This document shows, one piece after another, positions 53,180-61,727 of a DNA stretch of 64,000 nucleotides (positions within the stretch are counted from its first letter, which is position 1; each line of letters starts with the position of its first letter). The notes beneath the pieces were generated by a model. That model was given only the letters and a program-made list of their open reading frames with translations, did not search any database and was not told where the DNA came from. The position numbers and the translations under genes were made by a program. This DNA comes from Mucilaginibacter tolerans (lineage in GTDB: Bacteria > Bacteroidota > Bacteroidia > Sphingobacteriales > Sphingobacteriaceae). The DNA lies in contig NZ_JAUMKB010000008.1 in NCBI RefSeq assembly GCF_030519375.1, positions 176,275 to 240,274 of the forward strand. The letters are read 5' to 3'.

Positions 53180-53436
53180 TCAAATAATGATTTATCAATC
53201 CATATGCCAAGTTAACCATAATGCGTCAATGCGGTTAAAATGACAGTAAGTAAAACAATTTCAACTTTAGAAGATAAGCAACAAACAAAAAAATTGCTTT
53301 AACGCATTACACTCATCTTGATTTGCTGAGTCGCAAATCCATTTTCCCCAAACATTGGGGTATCTGACTTAATTGTCAAGAATGAAACTACTTATCACAT
53401 GAGATTGATATTGTTGAATTGAGGTAATTAATTTAT
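53180..53436 (-). other. Gap between trpC and hflX
   Basis: Nothing is seen that encodes a gene. The stretch is AT-rich and must hold the hflX promoter and the end of the trp transcript. No strong terminator hairpin was found by eye, and no trpD fragment is present. Confidence 0.4.
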
Positions 53437-54219
53437 TCAAAGTTCCTTCACAAACTCCCTTATCGCTACTCCCGGGTCTGCCTGCTTCATAAAGTTTTCG
53501 CCGATTAGGAAGCCGTTAAAGCCTGCTTTTTTCAATTGCTTTATTGTTTCCGGGTTGCTGATGGCACTTTCGGATATCTTCAAAAACTCCGCCGGGATAT
53601 GCTCTGCCAGTTGATATGAAGTTTCCACCGACACGGTAAAATCTGCCAGGTTGCGGTTGTTTACGCCGATAGCGTCCAGATTTGGGTTGATGCTGCGTTG
53701 TAATTCTTCCAGGTTGTGTACTTCGAGCAGTACCTTCAGCCCTAAACTTTTTGCCCTCTTTGCCAGCAGATCAATTTGTTCAGGCGTGAGTATAGCGGCA
53801 ATCAGCAGGATAATATCTGCTCCCCAGGCTTTTGCTTCCAGTAACTGGTACTCGTCGATCATGAAATCTTTCCGAAGGATAGGTATCTGATTAACTCCAC
53901 GTGCCTTTATCAAGTCTGCTTTTTGACCCATAAAGAACTCTGTATCGGTCAGAACCGAGAGCGCCGACGCACCTGCTGCGTTGTAGGCGGTGGTCACTTC
54001 TTCCACAGAAACTTTATCGTTGATGATCCCTTTTGAGGGCGATTTACGCTTGAACTCAGCAATAATCCCCGTCCGGTTGGCATCCAGCAAGAAATCCTTA
54101 AAGGAAAGCGGCTGCCTGTTAAAAAACTCCGCCGACTCCAGTGTTTTGTAGGATGTAATTGCCTTTGCTTGTTCTACTTCCTTCTTTTTATGTGCAACAA
54201 TTTTATCAAGAATAGTCAT
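53437..54219 (-). CDS. trpC: Indole-3-glycerol phosphate synthase
   Basis: The 260-residue TIM-barrel enzyme closes the indole ring in tryptophan synthesis, making indole-3-glycerol phosphate from CdRP. Signatures include AEFKRKSPSKG (residues about 54-64), RKDFMIDEYQ near residue 119 with the catalytic Lys, and GVNNRNL near residue 185. The gene is 44 bases downstream of trpG on the same strand. The usual trpD is absent from the gap. It is the last gene of this short operon; trpD, F, B and A must be elsewhere. Confidence 0.96.
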   Translation of the reverse strand: MTILDKIVAHKKKEVEQAKAITSYKTLESAEFFNRQPLSFKDFLLDANRTGIIAEFKRKSPSKGIINDKVSVEEVTTAYNAAGASALSVLTDTEFFMGQKADLIKARGVNQIPILRKDFMIDEYQLLEAKAWGADIILLIAAILTPEQIDLLAKRAKSLGLKVLLEVHNLEELQRSINPNLDAIGVNNRNLADFTVSVETSYQLAEHIPAEFLKISESAISNPETIKQLKKAGFNGFLIGENFMKQADPGVAIREFVKEL

Positions 54220-54263
54220 ATAGTACCGGCACCTATTGTGCCTTAATTAAATTAAAAATAAGT

Positions 54264-54854
54264 TTATCCAATCTCTGCAAACTGAGGCGCCAGCCAGTTC
54301 TGCATCATTTGCCTGCCATACTCTGTCAGCACCGATTCCGGGTGAAATTGAACGCCACGAACATCATACTGTTTGTGCCTTAGCGCCATAATGCTGTTGT
54401 CCTTCTCGTCAATGGCAGTTACCGTTAACACATCGGGCAACCCTATTTGATCAACCACCCACGAATGATAACGTCCTACTTTAAAGCTTTGCGGTAATCC
54501 GGCAAATAGCTTTTCGTCAGTATCAGTCACTTTGATTGGCGTTGCTATGCCATGCATCGGTCGGCTCAGGTTATACAGATGTCCGCCAAATACCTCGGCA
54601 ATGGCCTGCTGACCCAAACACACACCAAAAATACTCTTAGTTGGTGCATAGCGGGCTATCACATCCAGCAACAAACCTGCTTCAGAGGGTATGCCCGGCC
54701 CTGGCGACAGGATGATATGACTGAAATCCTCCACATCGTCCAGGTTGAATTTATCGTTCCTCCACACCTCACACTGCAAACCTATCTCGTTTACCAGATG
54801 CACCAGGTTGTAGGTGAATGAATCGTAATTGTCTACTATTAAAATCTTGCTCAT
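54264..54854 (-). CDS. trpG: Anthranilate synthase component II (glutamine amidotransferase)
   Basis: The 196-residue class I amidotransferase releases ammonia from glutamine for anthranilate synthase. The nucleophile Cys is in FGVCLGQQAIAEVFGG near residue 80 and the His-Glu pair in GVQFHPESVLTEYG near residue 170. ATG 54854 gives the family start MSKILIVDNYDSFTYN; the frame extends further without support. It begins one base after the trpE stop, so the two subunits are translationally coupled and should form a stoichiometric complex. It may also serve folate synthesis as PabA. Confidence 0.95.
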   Translation of the reverse strand: MSKILIVDNYDSFTYNLVHLVNEIGLQCEVWRNDKFNLDDVEDFSHIILSPGPGIPSEAGLLLDVIARYAPTKSIFGVCLGQQAIAEVFGGHLYNLSRPMHGIATPIKVTDTDEKLFAGLPQSFKVGRYHSWVVDQIGLPDVLTVTAIDEKDNSIMALRHKQYDVRGVQFHPESVLTEYGRQMMQNWLAPQFAEIG

Positions 54855-54855
54855 A

Positions 54856-56265
54856 TTAAAGTTCCTCCGCCAATTCAATAGCTTTTCTCAATGCCGCTAT
54901 TTTGTTATCCACTTCTTTCAATTCGCTTTCCGGGTTCGAGTCGGCTACGATGCCGGCACCTGCCTGGTAGTGCAGTGTATTGTTTTTACTCAGGAACGAC
55001 CGTATCATAATGGCAAGGTTAAAGTCGCCGTTGAAGCCCAGGAAACCGATAGCTCCGCTGTAAAAACTGCGCTTGCTCTTTTCATTTTCGTCGATGATCT
55101 CCATTGCCCTGTATTTTGGCGCTCCGCTCAGTGTTCCGGCAGGGAAAGTATCAGCTACAATTTTGAACGATGATACCCCCGGACGAACCTTCCCGCTTAC
55201 ATGCGACACTAAATGGATAAGGTGCGAGTAATACTGAACCTCTTTAAATGCCTTCACTTCCACCTGCTCACAATGGCGGCTCAGATCGTTGCGTGCCAGG
55301 TCGACCAGCATCACATGTTCTGCCGATTCTTTCGGGTCGTTTTCCAAAGCGCGGGCTATCTCGGCATCTTTTATATCGTCGCCGCTGCGTTTGAATGTGC
55401 CTGCGATGGGGAATATACTGGCTACGTTGTTTTTTATGGTGATCTGCGCCTCGGGTGATGAACCGAATATCCTGAAATCGCCGTAATCAAAATAGAACAA
55501 GTAGGGTGACGGGTTGATTGACCGCAAGGCCCTGTACACATTAAATTCATCGCCCTGGAATGCTCTTGAGAATGGCCTCGACGGTACGATTTGGAACACA
55601 TCGCCCCTGAAAATGTGTTGTTTCATCTTCTCCACCATTGCCATAAATTCCTCACCGGTGAGTGCCGACTGTTCATCGCCATTGCTCTGGAAATGATATT
55701 CCGGAAAGTTTTTGTTCTTGATAAGGTACTCCAGCTTTTCCAGTCCGCCGTTTGTGGGTTGACCGTCAGGTTGATTCTGGAAGATGTGTAGTTCGTTTTT
55801 AAAATGATCGATAGCGATGATATAGCGGTAAATATGGTACTGCATTACCGGAATCTTGCGTGTATCGTCGGTGCTTTGTTTGAGCTTGATCGTTTCGTAA
55901 TGCTCAACAGCCTCGTGGGTAAAGTAGCCCCAGATACCGTTCGAGATGATCTTGCTATTGTTTTCAGTCGTTTCAAAATCGCTTACAAACTGGCTTAGTT
56001 CAGCTACCAGGTCAAATTTGCCGGGTTCGCAGATCTCGGTATGCCCGTCGGGATAGTACTTTTTCAGGCGACCATCATTTAAAACCAATCCGCTGATAGG
56101 TTCGCAGCAAACATAGCTCATGCTGTTCTCGCGGCTATGGTAGTCCGAGCTTTCCAGCAGCAGGGCATTCGGGTACACATCGCGCAGGCGCAGGTAAATG
56201 CTCACCGGCGTGGTGGTATCGGCTAGTAGTTTTTTAGAAGTAGTGATTATTTTATATCGTTTCAT
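54856..56265 (-). CDS. trpE: Anthranilate synthase component I
   Basis: The 469-residue enzyme turns chorismate into anthranilate, the first committed step of tryptophan synthesis. The chorismate-binding domain (about 200-460) shows QIVPSRPFSR, EHVMLVDLARNDL and FPAGTLSGAPKYRAMEIIDE; the N-terminal part carries the LLESSD segment of the tryptophan feedback site. It overlaps nothing and is tightly followed by trpG. A leader peptide and attenuator at 56298-56422 lie directly upstream, so transcription should depend on charged tRNA-Trp. Confidence 0.95.
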   Translation of the reverse strand: MKRYKIITTSKKLLADTTTPVSIYLRLRDVYPNALLLESSDYHSRENSMSYVCCEPISGLVLNDGRLKKYYPDGHTEICEPGKFDLVAELSQFVSDFETTENNSKIISNGIWGYFTHEAVEHYETIKLKQSTDDTRKIPVMQYHIYRYIIAIDHFKNELHIFQNQPDGQPTNGGLEKLEYLIKNKNFPEYHFQSNGDEQSALTGEEFMAMVEKMKQHIFRGDVFQIVPSRPFSRAFQGDEFNVYRALRSINPSPYLFYFDYGDFRIFGSSPEAQITIKNNVASIFPIAGTFKRSGDDIKDAEIARALENDPKESAEHVMLVDLARNDLSRHCEQVEVKAFKEVQYYSHLIHLVSHVSGKVRPGVSSFKIVADTFPAGTLSGAPKYRAMEIIDENEKSKRSFYSGAIGFLGFNGDFNLAIMIRSFLSKNNTLHYQAGAGIVADSNPESELKEVDNKIAALRKAIELAEEL

Positions 56266-56297
56266 TGTTCGTTGTTCAGCAGCATTATAAAATACAA

Positions 56298-56323
56298 AAC
56301 CCGGCGTTGGTTGGCGCCGGGTT
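56298..56323 (-). terminator. Attenuator terminator of the trp operon
   Basis: On the minus strand AACCCGGCG pairs perfectly with CGCCGGGTT (56323-56315 with 56306-56298) over nine bases with an eight-base loop, followed by TTGTATTTT. It lies 32 bases before trpE. An alternative pairing of the leader segment TGGCGTCCGG (56378-56369) with CCGGCGCCA (56320-56312), with one bulged base, would destroy the terminator stem and act as an antiterminator. Confidence 0.85.
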
Positions 56324-56353
56324 CATATTAGGTTTACAATTGATTAGTAAGTC

Positions 56354-56422
56354 TCACCAAAAATATATCCGGACGCCATTTTCATGGTGCCACCAGCTAG
56401 TATTTTTGTTAGTTTTAATCAT
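56354..56422 (-). CDS. trpL: trp leader peptide
   Basis: This 22-codon frame (ATG 56422, TGA 56354-56356) begins MIKTNKNTSWWHHENG and ends YFW. It carries tandem Trp codons at positions 10-11 and a Trp as the last residue, three in 22 codons. It is too short for an automatic gene call. It lies upstream of a perfect terminator before trpE and matches the known Bacteroid-trp attenuator logic: stalling at the Trp pair leaves the antiterminator segment free, while reading to the stop covers it. A TAAATTTG -7 box ends nine bases upstream, so the mRNA leader is very short. Confidence 0.85.
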   Translation of the reverse strand: MIKTNKNTSWWHHENGVRIYFW

Positions 56423-56430
56423 CGCGGTCA

Positions 56431-56460
56431 CAAATTTATAAAGAAAATTGAATTAGCAAA
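56431..56460 (-). promoter_or_regulatory. Promoter of the trp leader and operon
   Basis: On the minus strand TTTG (complement of 56457-56460), an 18-base spacer and TAAATTTG (complement of 56431-56438) match the Bacteroidota promoter. The start of the leader peptide lies nine bases after the -7 box, so the transcript is nearly leaderless. Confidence 0.7.
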
Positions 56461-56502
56461 TTTTTCAGGAAAATATTTTGCCATTTTCTTTAAAAATTAT
56501 GA

Positions 56503-56946
56503 TTATGACATTCCAAGCAGGCCTCTTTTGCTGAAAATTATGATTATCGCAATAACAACGAGGCCTAACGTGTAGAATATGGCAATGCTTTTATGTTTTG
56601 CATCAGGTGTGGCTCCGCGCTTAGAACGCGCATGCCCGATGGTGATCAAAACAATGGCTATCAGCATGCCTGTCAGGTGCTCCACCGTCCAGTAGCGGGT
56701 GGTGGCATCCTTCATGGTATCGCCGCCGAACCGTACGAACGGGCTCACAAAATACAACACGATACCGATGAGCAATTGTGTATGCGCCGATATGAGGGTG
56801 AACAGGTTGAGCTTGCGGTTACCCTCGCTATAAGCTTTGTGGCTCAGCCAGTCGGCCCAGGCGCGGATGATGGCTACCAGCAGCAATAAAAGCACGATGT
56901 ACCTGAAACCGGAGTGCAGGTGCAGGAAGAAGCTGTATAATGTCAT
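56503..56946 (-). CDS. Four-helix membrane protein, cytochrome b-like
   Basis: The 147-residue protein has four membrane helices (about 13-31, 47-67, 87-107, 122-140) and histidines near helix ends (His9, His11, His54, His90, His103). Proteins of this shape in Bacteroidota are often annotated as cytochrome b-like. Haem binding is a guess from the histidine placement only; no redox partner gene is nearby. Start and stop are clear and no operon partner is close: 80 bases separate its stop from the trp leader. Confidence 0.6.
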   Translation of the reverse strand: MTLYSFFLHLHSGFRYIVLLLLLVAIIRAWADWLSHKAYSEGNRKLNLFTLISAHTQLLIGIVLYFVSPFVRFGGDTMKDATTRYWTVEHLTGMLIAIVLITIGHARSKRGATPDAKHKSIAIFYTLGLVVIAIIIIFSKRGLLGMS

Positions 56947-57024
56947 GATGTGAAATGGTGTTTAATGGACAAATGAATCAACGTAGCAAATATAGAAGGA
57001 TTTTGAACTATTTGGCGTAGAGTA

Positions 57025-57162
57025 CTCACCCGGTCATGCTCCGCCCGACCACCCTCTCTACCGCAGGGGGTAAAGAAGGATTTTAAAATTAAAAGCTTTT
57101 CCCCTCTTTGTGGCTTGCCATAAAGAGGGTCGACCAGCGCAGCGTAGTCGGGGTGAGTAGAA
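57025..57162. repeat. Interspersed inverted-repeat element (about 135 bp)
   Basis: The two ends are long imperfect inverted copies: the left end begins ACTCACCCGGTCATGCTCCG and continues to CCACCCTCTCTACC, and the right end, read on the other strand, begins ACTCACCCCGACTACGCTGC and continues to GACCCTCTTTATGG. Their similarity over about 40 bases with mostly compensating changes suggests a mobile or palindromic repeat of the MITE/REP kind. It contains no gene. Comparable elements are widespread between genes in Sphingobacteriaceae; this statement is from memory. It lies between a membrane-protein gene and the YcxB-like gene, in about 320 bases without other features. Confidence 0.65.
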
Positions 57163-57268
57163 TAGGCGTATTGTCTGTAACACGTATAAACCCCCTTTAC
57201 AGGTGTTATAGATATTACGGTTTTTAAAAATCTTTCCTATTTTAGCTTCACTAAATCTGAATCACAAC

Positions 57269-57766
57269 ATGAACTTTTCAATCCAGCATCAGCTAACCCA
57301 AAAAGAGTATAGACAACTTAGCTTTACGCTGACTTATCAAAAATGGTTTATCATCCTGGTAAATGCTTTAGCATTAGTTTATCTTGTATTATTAATAATT
57401 ACAAAAGGTAGTATCTGGAATAACGACACTTCCTCATTCGGAGTTGCCGTTGTTGTGTTGTCTGTTTGGTACCCAATAGCCATTTTAATTGGTGTGAACA
57501 GGAATTATAAAAGCAATTACAGATTAAATGAAGAAATTACTTATAGCTTTTCGGATGAAGGGTACTCAGTTACCGGAGAGTCGTTCAACAGTCAGTTAAA
57601 TTGGGAAAAAGTCTATAAAGTAAAAATTATTAAGGGCTGGATACTACTATACAGCAATAGTAGAATAGCCAGTCTGATAAAAGTTGGAGCAGAGGACGAA
57701 AATAATGTCGAAATCTTAAAAGCGTTCCTTAAAAACGGTAATTTCAAGGCAAAGCTGAAATGGTGA
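57269..57766 (+). CDS. YcxB-like membrane protein
   Basis: The 165-residue protein has two membrane helices (about 28-49 and 63-80) and a C-terminal YcxB-like cytoplasmic domain (about 90-160, EITYSFSDEGYSVTGESFNSQLNWEKVYKVK and LLYSNSRIASLIKV). This family fold is a small PH-like domain of unknown role. It stands alone after the interspersed repeat, with an ATG preceded by an AT-rich leader. Confidence 0.75.
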   Translation: MNFSIQHQLTQKEYRQLSFTLTYQKWFIILVNALALVYLVLLIITKGSIWNNDTSSFGVAVVVLSVWYPIAILIGVNRNYKSNYRLNEEITYSFSDEGYSVTGESFNSQLNWEKVYKVKIIKGWILLYSNSRIASLIKVGAEDENNVEILKAFLKNGNFKAKLKW

Positions 57767-57841
57767 CACTCCTGTATGATGCGCGCCTTCGCTCTTTATA
57801 GTATGCGGTTGCCACGCTCTCGCTCGCGACGACATAACTTT

Positions 57842-58741
57842 CTACTCCTCCTTAACCACCCTTTTCAGCGCAATTTTACCGCCTTGTTTTACTTCCAGAA
57901 AGTATACGCCGTTCAAGCCCAGCGGGAAGCTTTTGCTGAATTGGCCGTTTGCTGCTTTTTCGCTCCATATCAATTTGCCTTCGCTGTCGGTAAGCTTTAC
58001 TTCGGCAGGGGTTTTTGCCGAGAGGCTGAACATTAGCAAGATCTTACCCGAGGTGAACTCAGGTACCAGGTTCAGGTCGCGCAATTCAAGTTGGGTCTTT
58101 TCGCTTCCGGTTATGTTTTTGGTCTTTTCGGGCGATGCATCGCTCAACCTGAAGCTGGTATGCGTGCTGATGCCATCGTTGCCGGTATTGGTATAATCAA
58201 ACCGCTGCACATTGCGGTGACGGAAGCCTTCTTCCGGCTCGCGCATACGATATCTGAACTCGCGGAAAGGTTCATCAGGCATAATGAGGCCCAAAGCATC
58301 GTCAGGTTTCTCTAGCTTATAGTCGAAAGTGAAAGTGGAATCGTCGCCATCGGGCCTTTTCATCCTGAACTTAAATACATGCTTTGTACTGTCGTTAAAA
58401 AAGCGGCGATCTTCGGTCAGGTCATCATGGTTAAAGAAGTGGCGTTTATAAACCATATTTTTTGCGCCGGTATCAGTCATCGAGCGTCTTTTGAAAACGA
58501 TGCGCTGCCTTCCGTGGGTTTCGGGGCCGCTCAGGTTATCAATGTCTTTCATGGCCTGCTTGCGCTCATCAGCAGAAAGGTTCTTGATATTTTTACCATT
58601 TACAGTGGTGTCGCCATTTATAATGGTGATATCCATATTTTTATTGCCTTGTGCAAAAACTAACAGCGGCAAAGTCATTATACAGATAATGCTAAGCGCA
58701 AATATTAGCTCGAAACCGGGTTTTATCTTGTGCGTTGTCAT
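57842..58741 (-). CDS. Secreted protein with sorting-type C-terminal domain
   Basis: The 299-residue protein has a signal peptide (about 1-31, LSIICIMTLPLLVFAQG) and a long charged middle rich in Asp, Arg and Phe (DDLTEDRRFF, KFRMKRPDGDDSTFTFDY, REFRYRMREPEEGFRHRN) of no recognised family. The last 75 residues resemble the type IX secretion C-terminal sorting domain: LNLVPEFTSGKILLMFSLSA, KLTDSEGKLIW and GVYFLEVKQGGKIALKRVVK. Export through type IX is therefore likely, if such a system exists in the organism. It is divergent from a histidine kinase gene, which may control it. Confidence 0.72.
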   Translation of the reverse strand: MTTHKIKPGFELIFALSIICIMTLPLLVFAQGNKNMDITIINGDTTVNGKNIKNLSADERKQAMKDIDNLSGPETHGRQRIVFKRRSMTDTGAKNMVYKRHFFNHDDLTEDRRFFNDSTKHVFKFRMKRPDGDDSTFTFDYKLEKPDDALGLIMPDEPFREFRYRMREPEEGFRHRNVQRFDYTNTGNDGISTHTSFRLSDASPEKTKNITGSEKTQLELRDLNLVPEFTSGKILLMFSLSAKTPAEVKLTDSEGKLIWSEKAANGQFSKSFPLGLNGVYFLEVKQGGKIALKRVVKEE

Positions 58742-58875
58742 GCGATATTGTTTAAATTTATGGTATCAAAGTTAACAAGCAGTTCTGTTTCAAGATGTTA
58801 AATCTTTGTCGTAATATGTTAAAAATTGTTAAATGCGACTGATATGAGCGTATTTGAAATATTTTTGTTACCGGG
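58742..58875. promoter_or_regulatory. Divergent promoter region for the sorting-domain protein and kinase operon
   Basis: The minus strand has TAACTTTG (complement of 58767-58774), an exact -7 box for the sorting-domain protein. The plus strand has TATTTTTG (58860-58867), an exact -7 box only eight bases before the kinase ATG at 58876, which would give a nearly leaderless message. Neither has a perfect -33 TTG. Confidence 0.55.
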
Positions 58876-60723
58876 ATGAAGAAGAAAAGTATAGGCCTTA
58901 TAATTGGGTTGATGGGATTTGCACTTTTGGGTGTTATGTCTATGCAGTTTTATTTTTTGCGCCAGTCGTACCAAACGCAGTCCGATCTGTTTGATCGTTC
59001 TGTAAATGATGCGCTCAGCAATGTGGTATCCAAACTGGCCAAGCAGGACGCCATCAATTTTTTGAACAAAAAAGCGCAGGTATTTGACAGGCAACGGGCC
59101 AGGAAGGATAGCCCCAGCCATCGTAGTTTTGTAAAATCGGTTGAAACGAAGTATACCAAGGTGTACTTTGATCAAAAAAAGCCCGCCAAAAAGATACTTA
59201 CCGCCCGTGAAAAAAGATTGAACGTGCTGCGCGATAGTTTGAAGAAGGTAATACTAAGCAATCAACTGGATGAGGAATTTTACACGATGGCGGAATCGGG
59301 CGAGCTGAACCTTCACTTCCGCTATGAAGAGTATACGGATGAATTTGGTAACGTTCATCAGCGCATGACGGATCCAAAGATCGTCAGGGTGCCGGTAGGC
59401 CCTTCGTACAAAAGGAAGCCGTTGAAGCTGCACAAATACGATACTTTATTGGTTGATTATATCGACCCGCAGTTTGGTAAGCAGGTGATACCGGTGGTGC
59501 AGATGAACCCTTTCTGGCAACGCGAACAGGAACGGAAAAGAAGCGAACGCAGGTTCCAGGAAGTGAAGAAGATGCTGGAGGACGATTCGATACAAAAGCT
59601 CCAGAAGATCAGTCAGCCAACCAATGTGATTGCCAACCTGGCTGATGAGTATCAGAAGTCGAACGAGCCTTTGGCTAAGCGCCTTAATCCATTCTGGGTC
59701 GATTCACTGCTGCGTTTTGAATTGCATAATAAAGGGATTTTCCTTCCTTTTACTTATTCGGTAAGCACCTTTAACAGCGATTCGTTACTTTATACCAATG
59801 TTTCGTATACCGACGGCAGTAACGCCAATATTATTCCGGCTAATACTTACCAGGTGCCTATTTTTACCAAAGAGGTGATTAACGACCCGGGCAGAATTAA
59901 GATATCGTTCCCACAAAAAAACTCATTGATACTGGAAAAGATGGCAGCCACAATGGCAACTTCAGGAGCATTGCTGCTGGTGCTGATCATTTGCTTTGGT
60001 TATACCATTTTCTCCATCCTTCGTCAAAAGAAGATCTCTGAAATGAAGATGGACTTTATCAATAACATGACCCACGAGTTTAAAACACCGGTATCTACCA
60101 TCATGATCGCCAGTGAAGCATTAAAGGATCAGGAGATAATGGAGGATAAGAATCGTGTAGCAAGACTGGCAAATATCATTTTTGAAGAGAACCAGCGATT
60201 GGGGAACCATATCGAAAGGGTATTGAATATTGCCCGCATTGAAAAGAACGAATTTAAGCTCGACATCAAAAAGCTGGATGTGAACGAGATGGTGACAACG
60301 GTGCTGGATAGCATGTCGCTTAAGTTGCAGAAATACCAGGTGGTTGCCAATCTGCACCTGGATGCACAGAATCCGATGATCGAGGCTGATGAGCTGCACT
60401 TCTCGAATGTGCTGTATAACCTGATCGATAATGCCATAAAATATAGCCCGAATGCGCCGGAGATCACCATCAGCACCTTTAATAAAAATGGTGAGCTGGT
60501 GATCCGTGTTGCTGATAAAGGCATAGGCATGAACCGTGACCAGCAGTCGAAAATATTTGAACAATTCTATCGTATCCCGACAGGTAACCTGCACGATGTG
60601 AAAGGCTTTGGCTTAGGCTTAAGCTATGTAAACACAATAGTAAAGAAACTGAACGGAACAATAAGCGTTAAATCTGAAAAGGAAAAAGGCTCTGAGTTTG
60701 AGCTTAAATTTCACATATCCTAA
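58876..60723 (+). CDS. Sensor histidine kinase with large extracytoplasmic domain
   Basis: The 615-residue inner-membrane protein has a first helix (about 8-27), an extracytoplasmic region of over 300 residues (about 28-350) rich in charged helices and no recognised sensor domain, a second helix (about 358-380), a HisKA domain with the acceptor His in FINNMTHEFKTPVSTIMIA near residue 400, and an ATPase domain with VLYNLIDNAIKYSP and GFGLGLSYVNTIVKKL. The response regulator gene starts three bases after its stop, so the pair is one unit. The signal is unknown. Confidence 0.93.
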   Translation: MKKKSIGLIIGLMGFALLGVMSMQFYFLRQSYQTQSDLFDRSVNDALSNVVSKLAKQDAINFLNKKAQVFDRQRARKDSPSHRSFVKSVETKYTKVYFDQKKPAKKILTAREKRLNVLRDSLKKVILSNQLDEEFYTMAESGELNLHFRYEEYTDEFGNVHQRMTDPKIVRVPVGPSYKRKPLKLHKYDTLLVDYIDPQFGKQVIPVVQMNPFWQREQERKRSERRFQEVKKMLEDDSIQKLQKISQPTNVIANLADEYQKSNEPLAKRLNPFWVDSLLRFELHNKGIFLPFTYSVSTFNSDSLLYTNVSYTDGSNANIIPANTYQVPIFTKEVINDPGRIKISFPQKNSLILEKMAATMATSGALLLVLIICFGYTIFSILRQKKISEMKMDFINNMTHEFKTPVSTIMIASEALKDQEIMEDKNRVARLANIIFEENQRLGNHIERVLNIARIEKNEFKLDIKKLDVNEMVTTVLDSMSLKLQKYQVVANLHLDAQNPMIEADELHFSNVLYNLIDNAIKYSPNAPEITISTFNKNGELVIRVADKGIGMNRDQQSKIFEQFYRIPTGNLHDVKGFGLGLSYVNTIVKKLNGTISVKSEKEKGSEFELKFHIS

Positions 60724-60726
60724 AGC

Positions 60727-61419
60727 ATGAAGAAAATATTATTGGTAGAGGACGACCCGAACCTTGGTTTACTTTTACAAGACTACCTGCAGTTGAAGGG
60801 AAAATTTGAAGTGGTTTTGTGCAAAGACGGCGAGGAAGGGTTAAAGGCATTTACAAAACAAAATTTCGACCTGCTGATACTGGATGTGATGATGCCCAAA
60901 AAGGACGGGTTTACGCTGGGTAAAGAGATACGGAAGTTTAACACCCAGGTACCTATCATTTTTGCTACCGCGAAAGGCATGATCGAGGATAAAACCCAGG
61001 CATTTAACCTGGGCGGAGATGATTATATCACCAAACCTTTCAGAATTGAAGAACTACTACTTCGCATCAATGCTTTACTAAAGAGGGTAAACAACAGCGA
61101 AAAGAGCGAGGAAGAAAAACAAACTCATTTTAAGATAGGTCGCTACGATTTCGATTACACCTCGCAGATGATATCAGCCGGTGACAACCAGCAAAAATTA
61201 TCAACCAAAGAAGCAGAATTGCTGCGTTTGCTATGCCTGCGTAAGAATGAAGTGCTTACCCGTGAAGAGGCCCTGTTAAATATCTGGCACGATGATAACT
61301 ACTTTAACGGCCGTAGTATGGATGTTTTCCTGAGTAAGATACGCAAATACCTGAAGGACGATTCAAATGTCGAGATCATCAATGTACATGGGCGGGGGTA
61401 CAAGCTGCTGATCAATTAA
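60727..61419 (+). CDS. OmpR-family response regulator
   Basis: The 230-residue protein has a receiver (about 1-118) with the acceptor Asp in LLILDVMMPKKDGFTLGK near residue 52 and a DNA-binding winged helix (about 132-230, KLSTKEAELLRLLCLRKNEVLTREEALLNIW and VHGRGYKLL). It is the partner of the kinase encoded directly before. The stop overlaps the end of the degraded VOC gene on the other strand. The adjacent divergent secreted protein is a possible target. Confidence 0.94.
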   Translation: MKKILLVEDDPNLGLLLQDYLQLKGKFEVVLCKDGEEGLKAFTKQNFDLLILDVMMPKKDGFTLGKEIRKFNTQVPIIFATAKGMIEDKTQAFNLGGDDYITKPFRIEELLLRINALLKRVNNSEKSEEEKQTHFKIGRYDFDYTSQMISAGDNQQKLSTKEAELLRLLCLRKNEVLTREEALLNIWHDDNYFNGRSMDVFLSKIRKYLKDDSNVEIINVHGRGYKLLIN

Positions 61420-61727
61420 TCATCATCCATATCCTCGCCAAAGTGGATAATATTCCCGTTATTATCCCAAATGCTGAACTGCTTCATCCGCCAGGGCTTT
61501 TCTTCTAACTAACCGTTAGGGTGGATGACGCCAAGCGGCTCGTATTTGGCGTAGAGTTTATCTATTTCGGTTACGTTAATGTAGCACCCCGTATCTTTAG
61601 GTATGGTGGGATCATCGGTAGGCCATAAGTGCACCTGAACTTTTTCCTTATTAAAATCAGATAGCCTTCCCAGCTTGAGTGGAAGGTGAAGCCCAGTTTT
61701 TCAGTATAAAACTTTATAGTTTCTTCT
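61416..61727 (-). pseudogene. Broken VOC (glyoxalase/bleomycin resistance-like) gene
   Basis: Read on the minus strand, the remnant spells ETIKFYTEKLGFTFHSSWEG, then one base is missing near 61651-61658 and the reading frame shifts to FNKEKVQVHLWPTDDPTIPK, DTGCYINVTEIDKLYAKYEP and LGVIHPNG, followed by an in-frame TAG (61509-61511) and LEEKPWRMKQFSIWDNNGNI before the natural stop at 61416. This is a clear vicinal oxygen chelate protein in two frames with one nonsense codon. The 5' end is lost: the first 10-15 residues are missing, and the remnant runs into a truncated nucleotidyltransferase. Confidence 0.85.

Noticed and set aside
53180..53436. Remnant of trpD downstream of trpC
   Set aside because: No recognisable TrpD segment in any frame of the gap, and none in the short gap between trpG and trpC.
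56344..56385. Second short reading frame (13 residues, MKMASGYIFGETY) as the trp leader peptide
   Set aside because: It overlaps the real leader in another frame and has no Trp codons; the frame at 56354-56422 has tandem Trp codons and fits attenuation.
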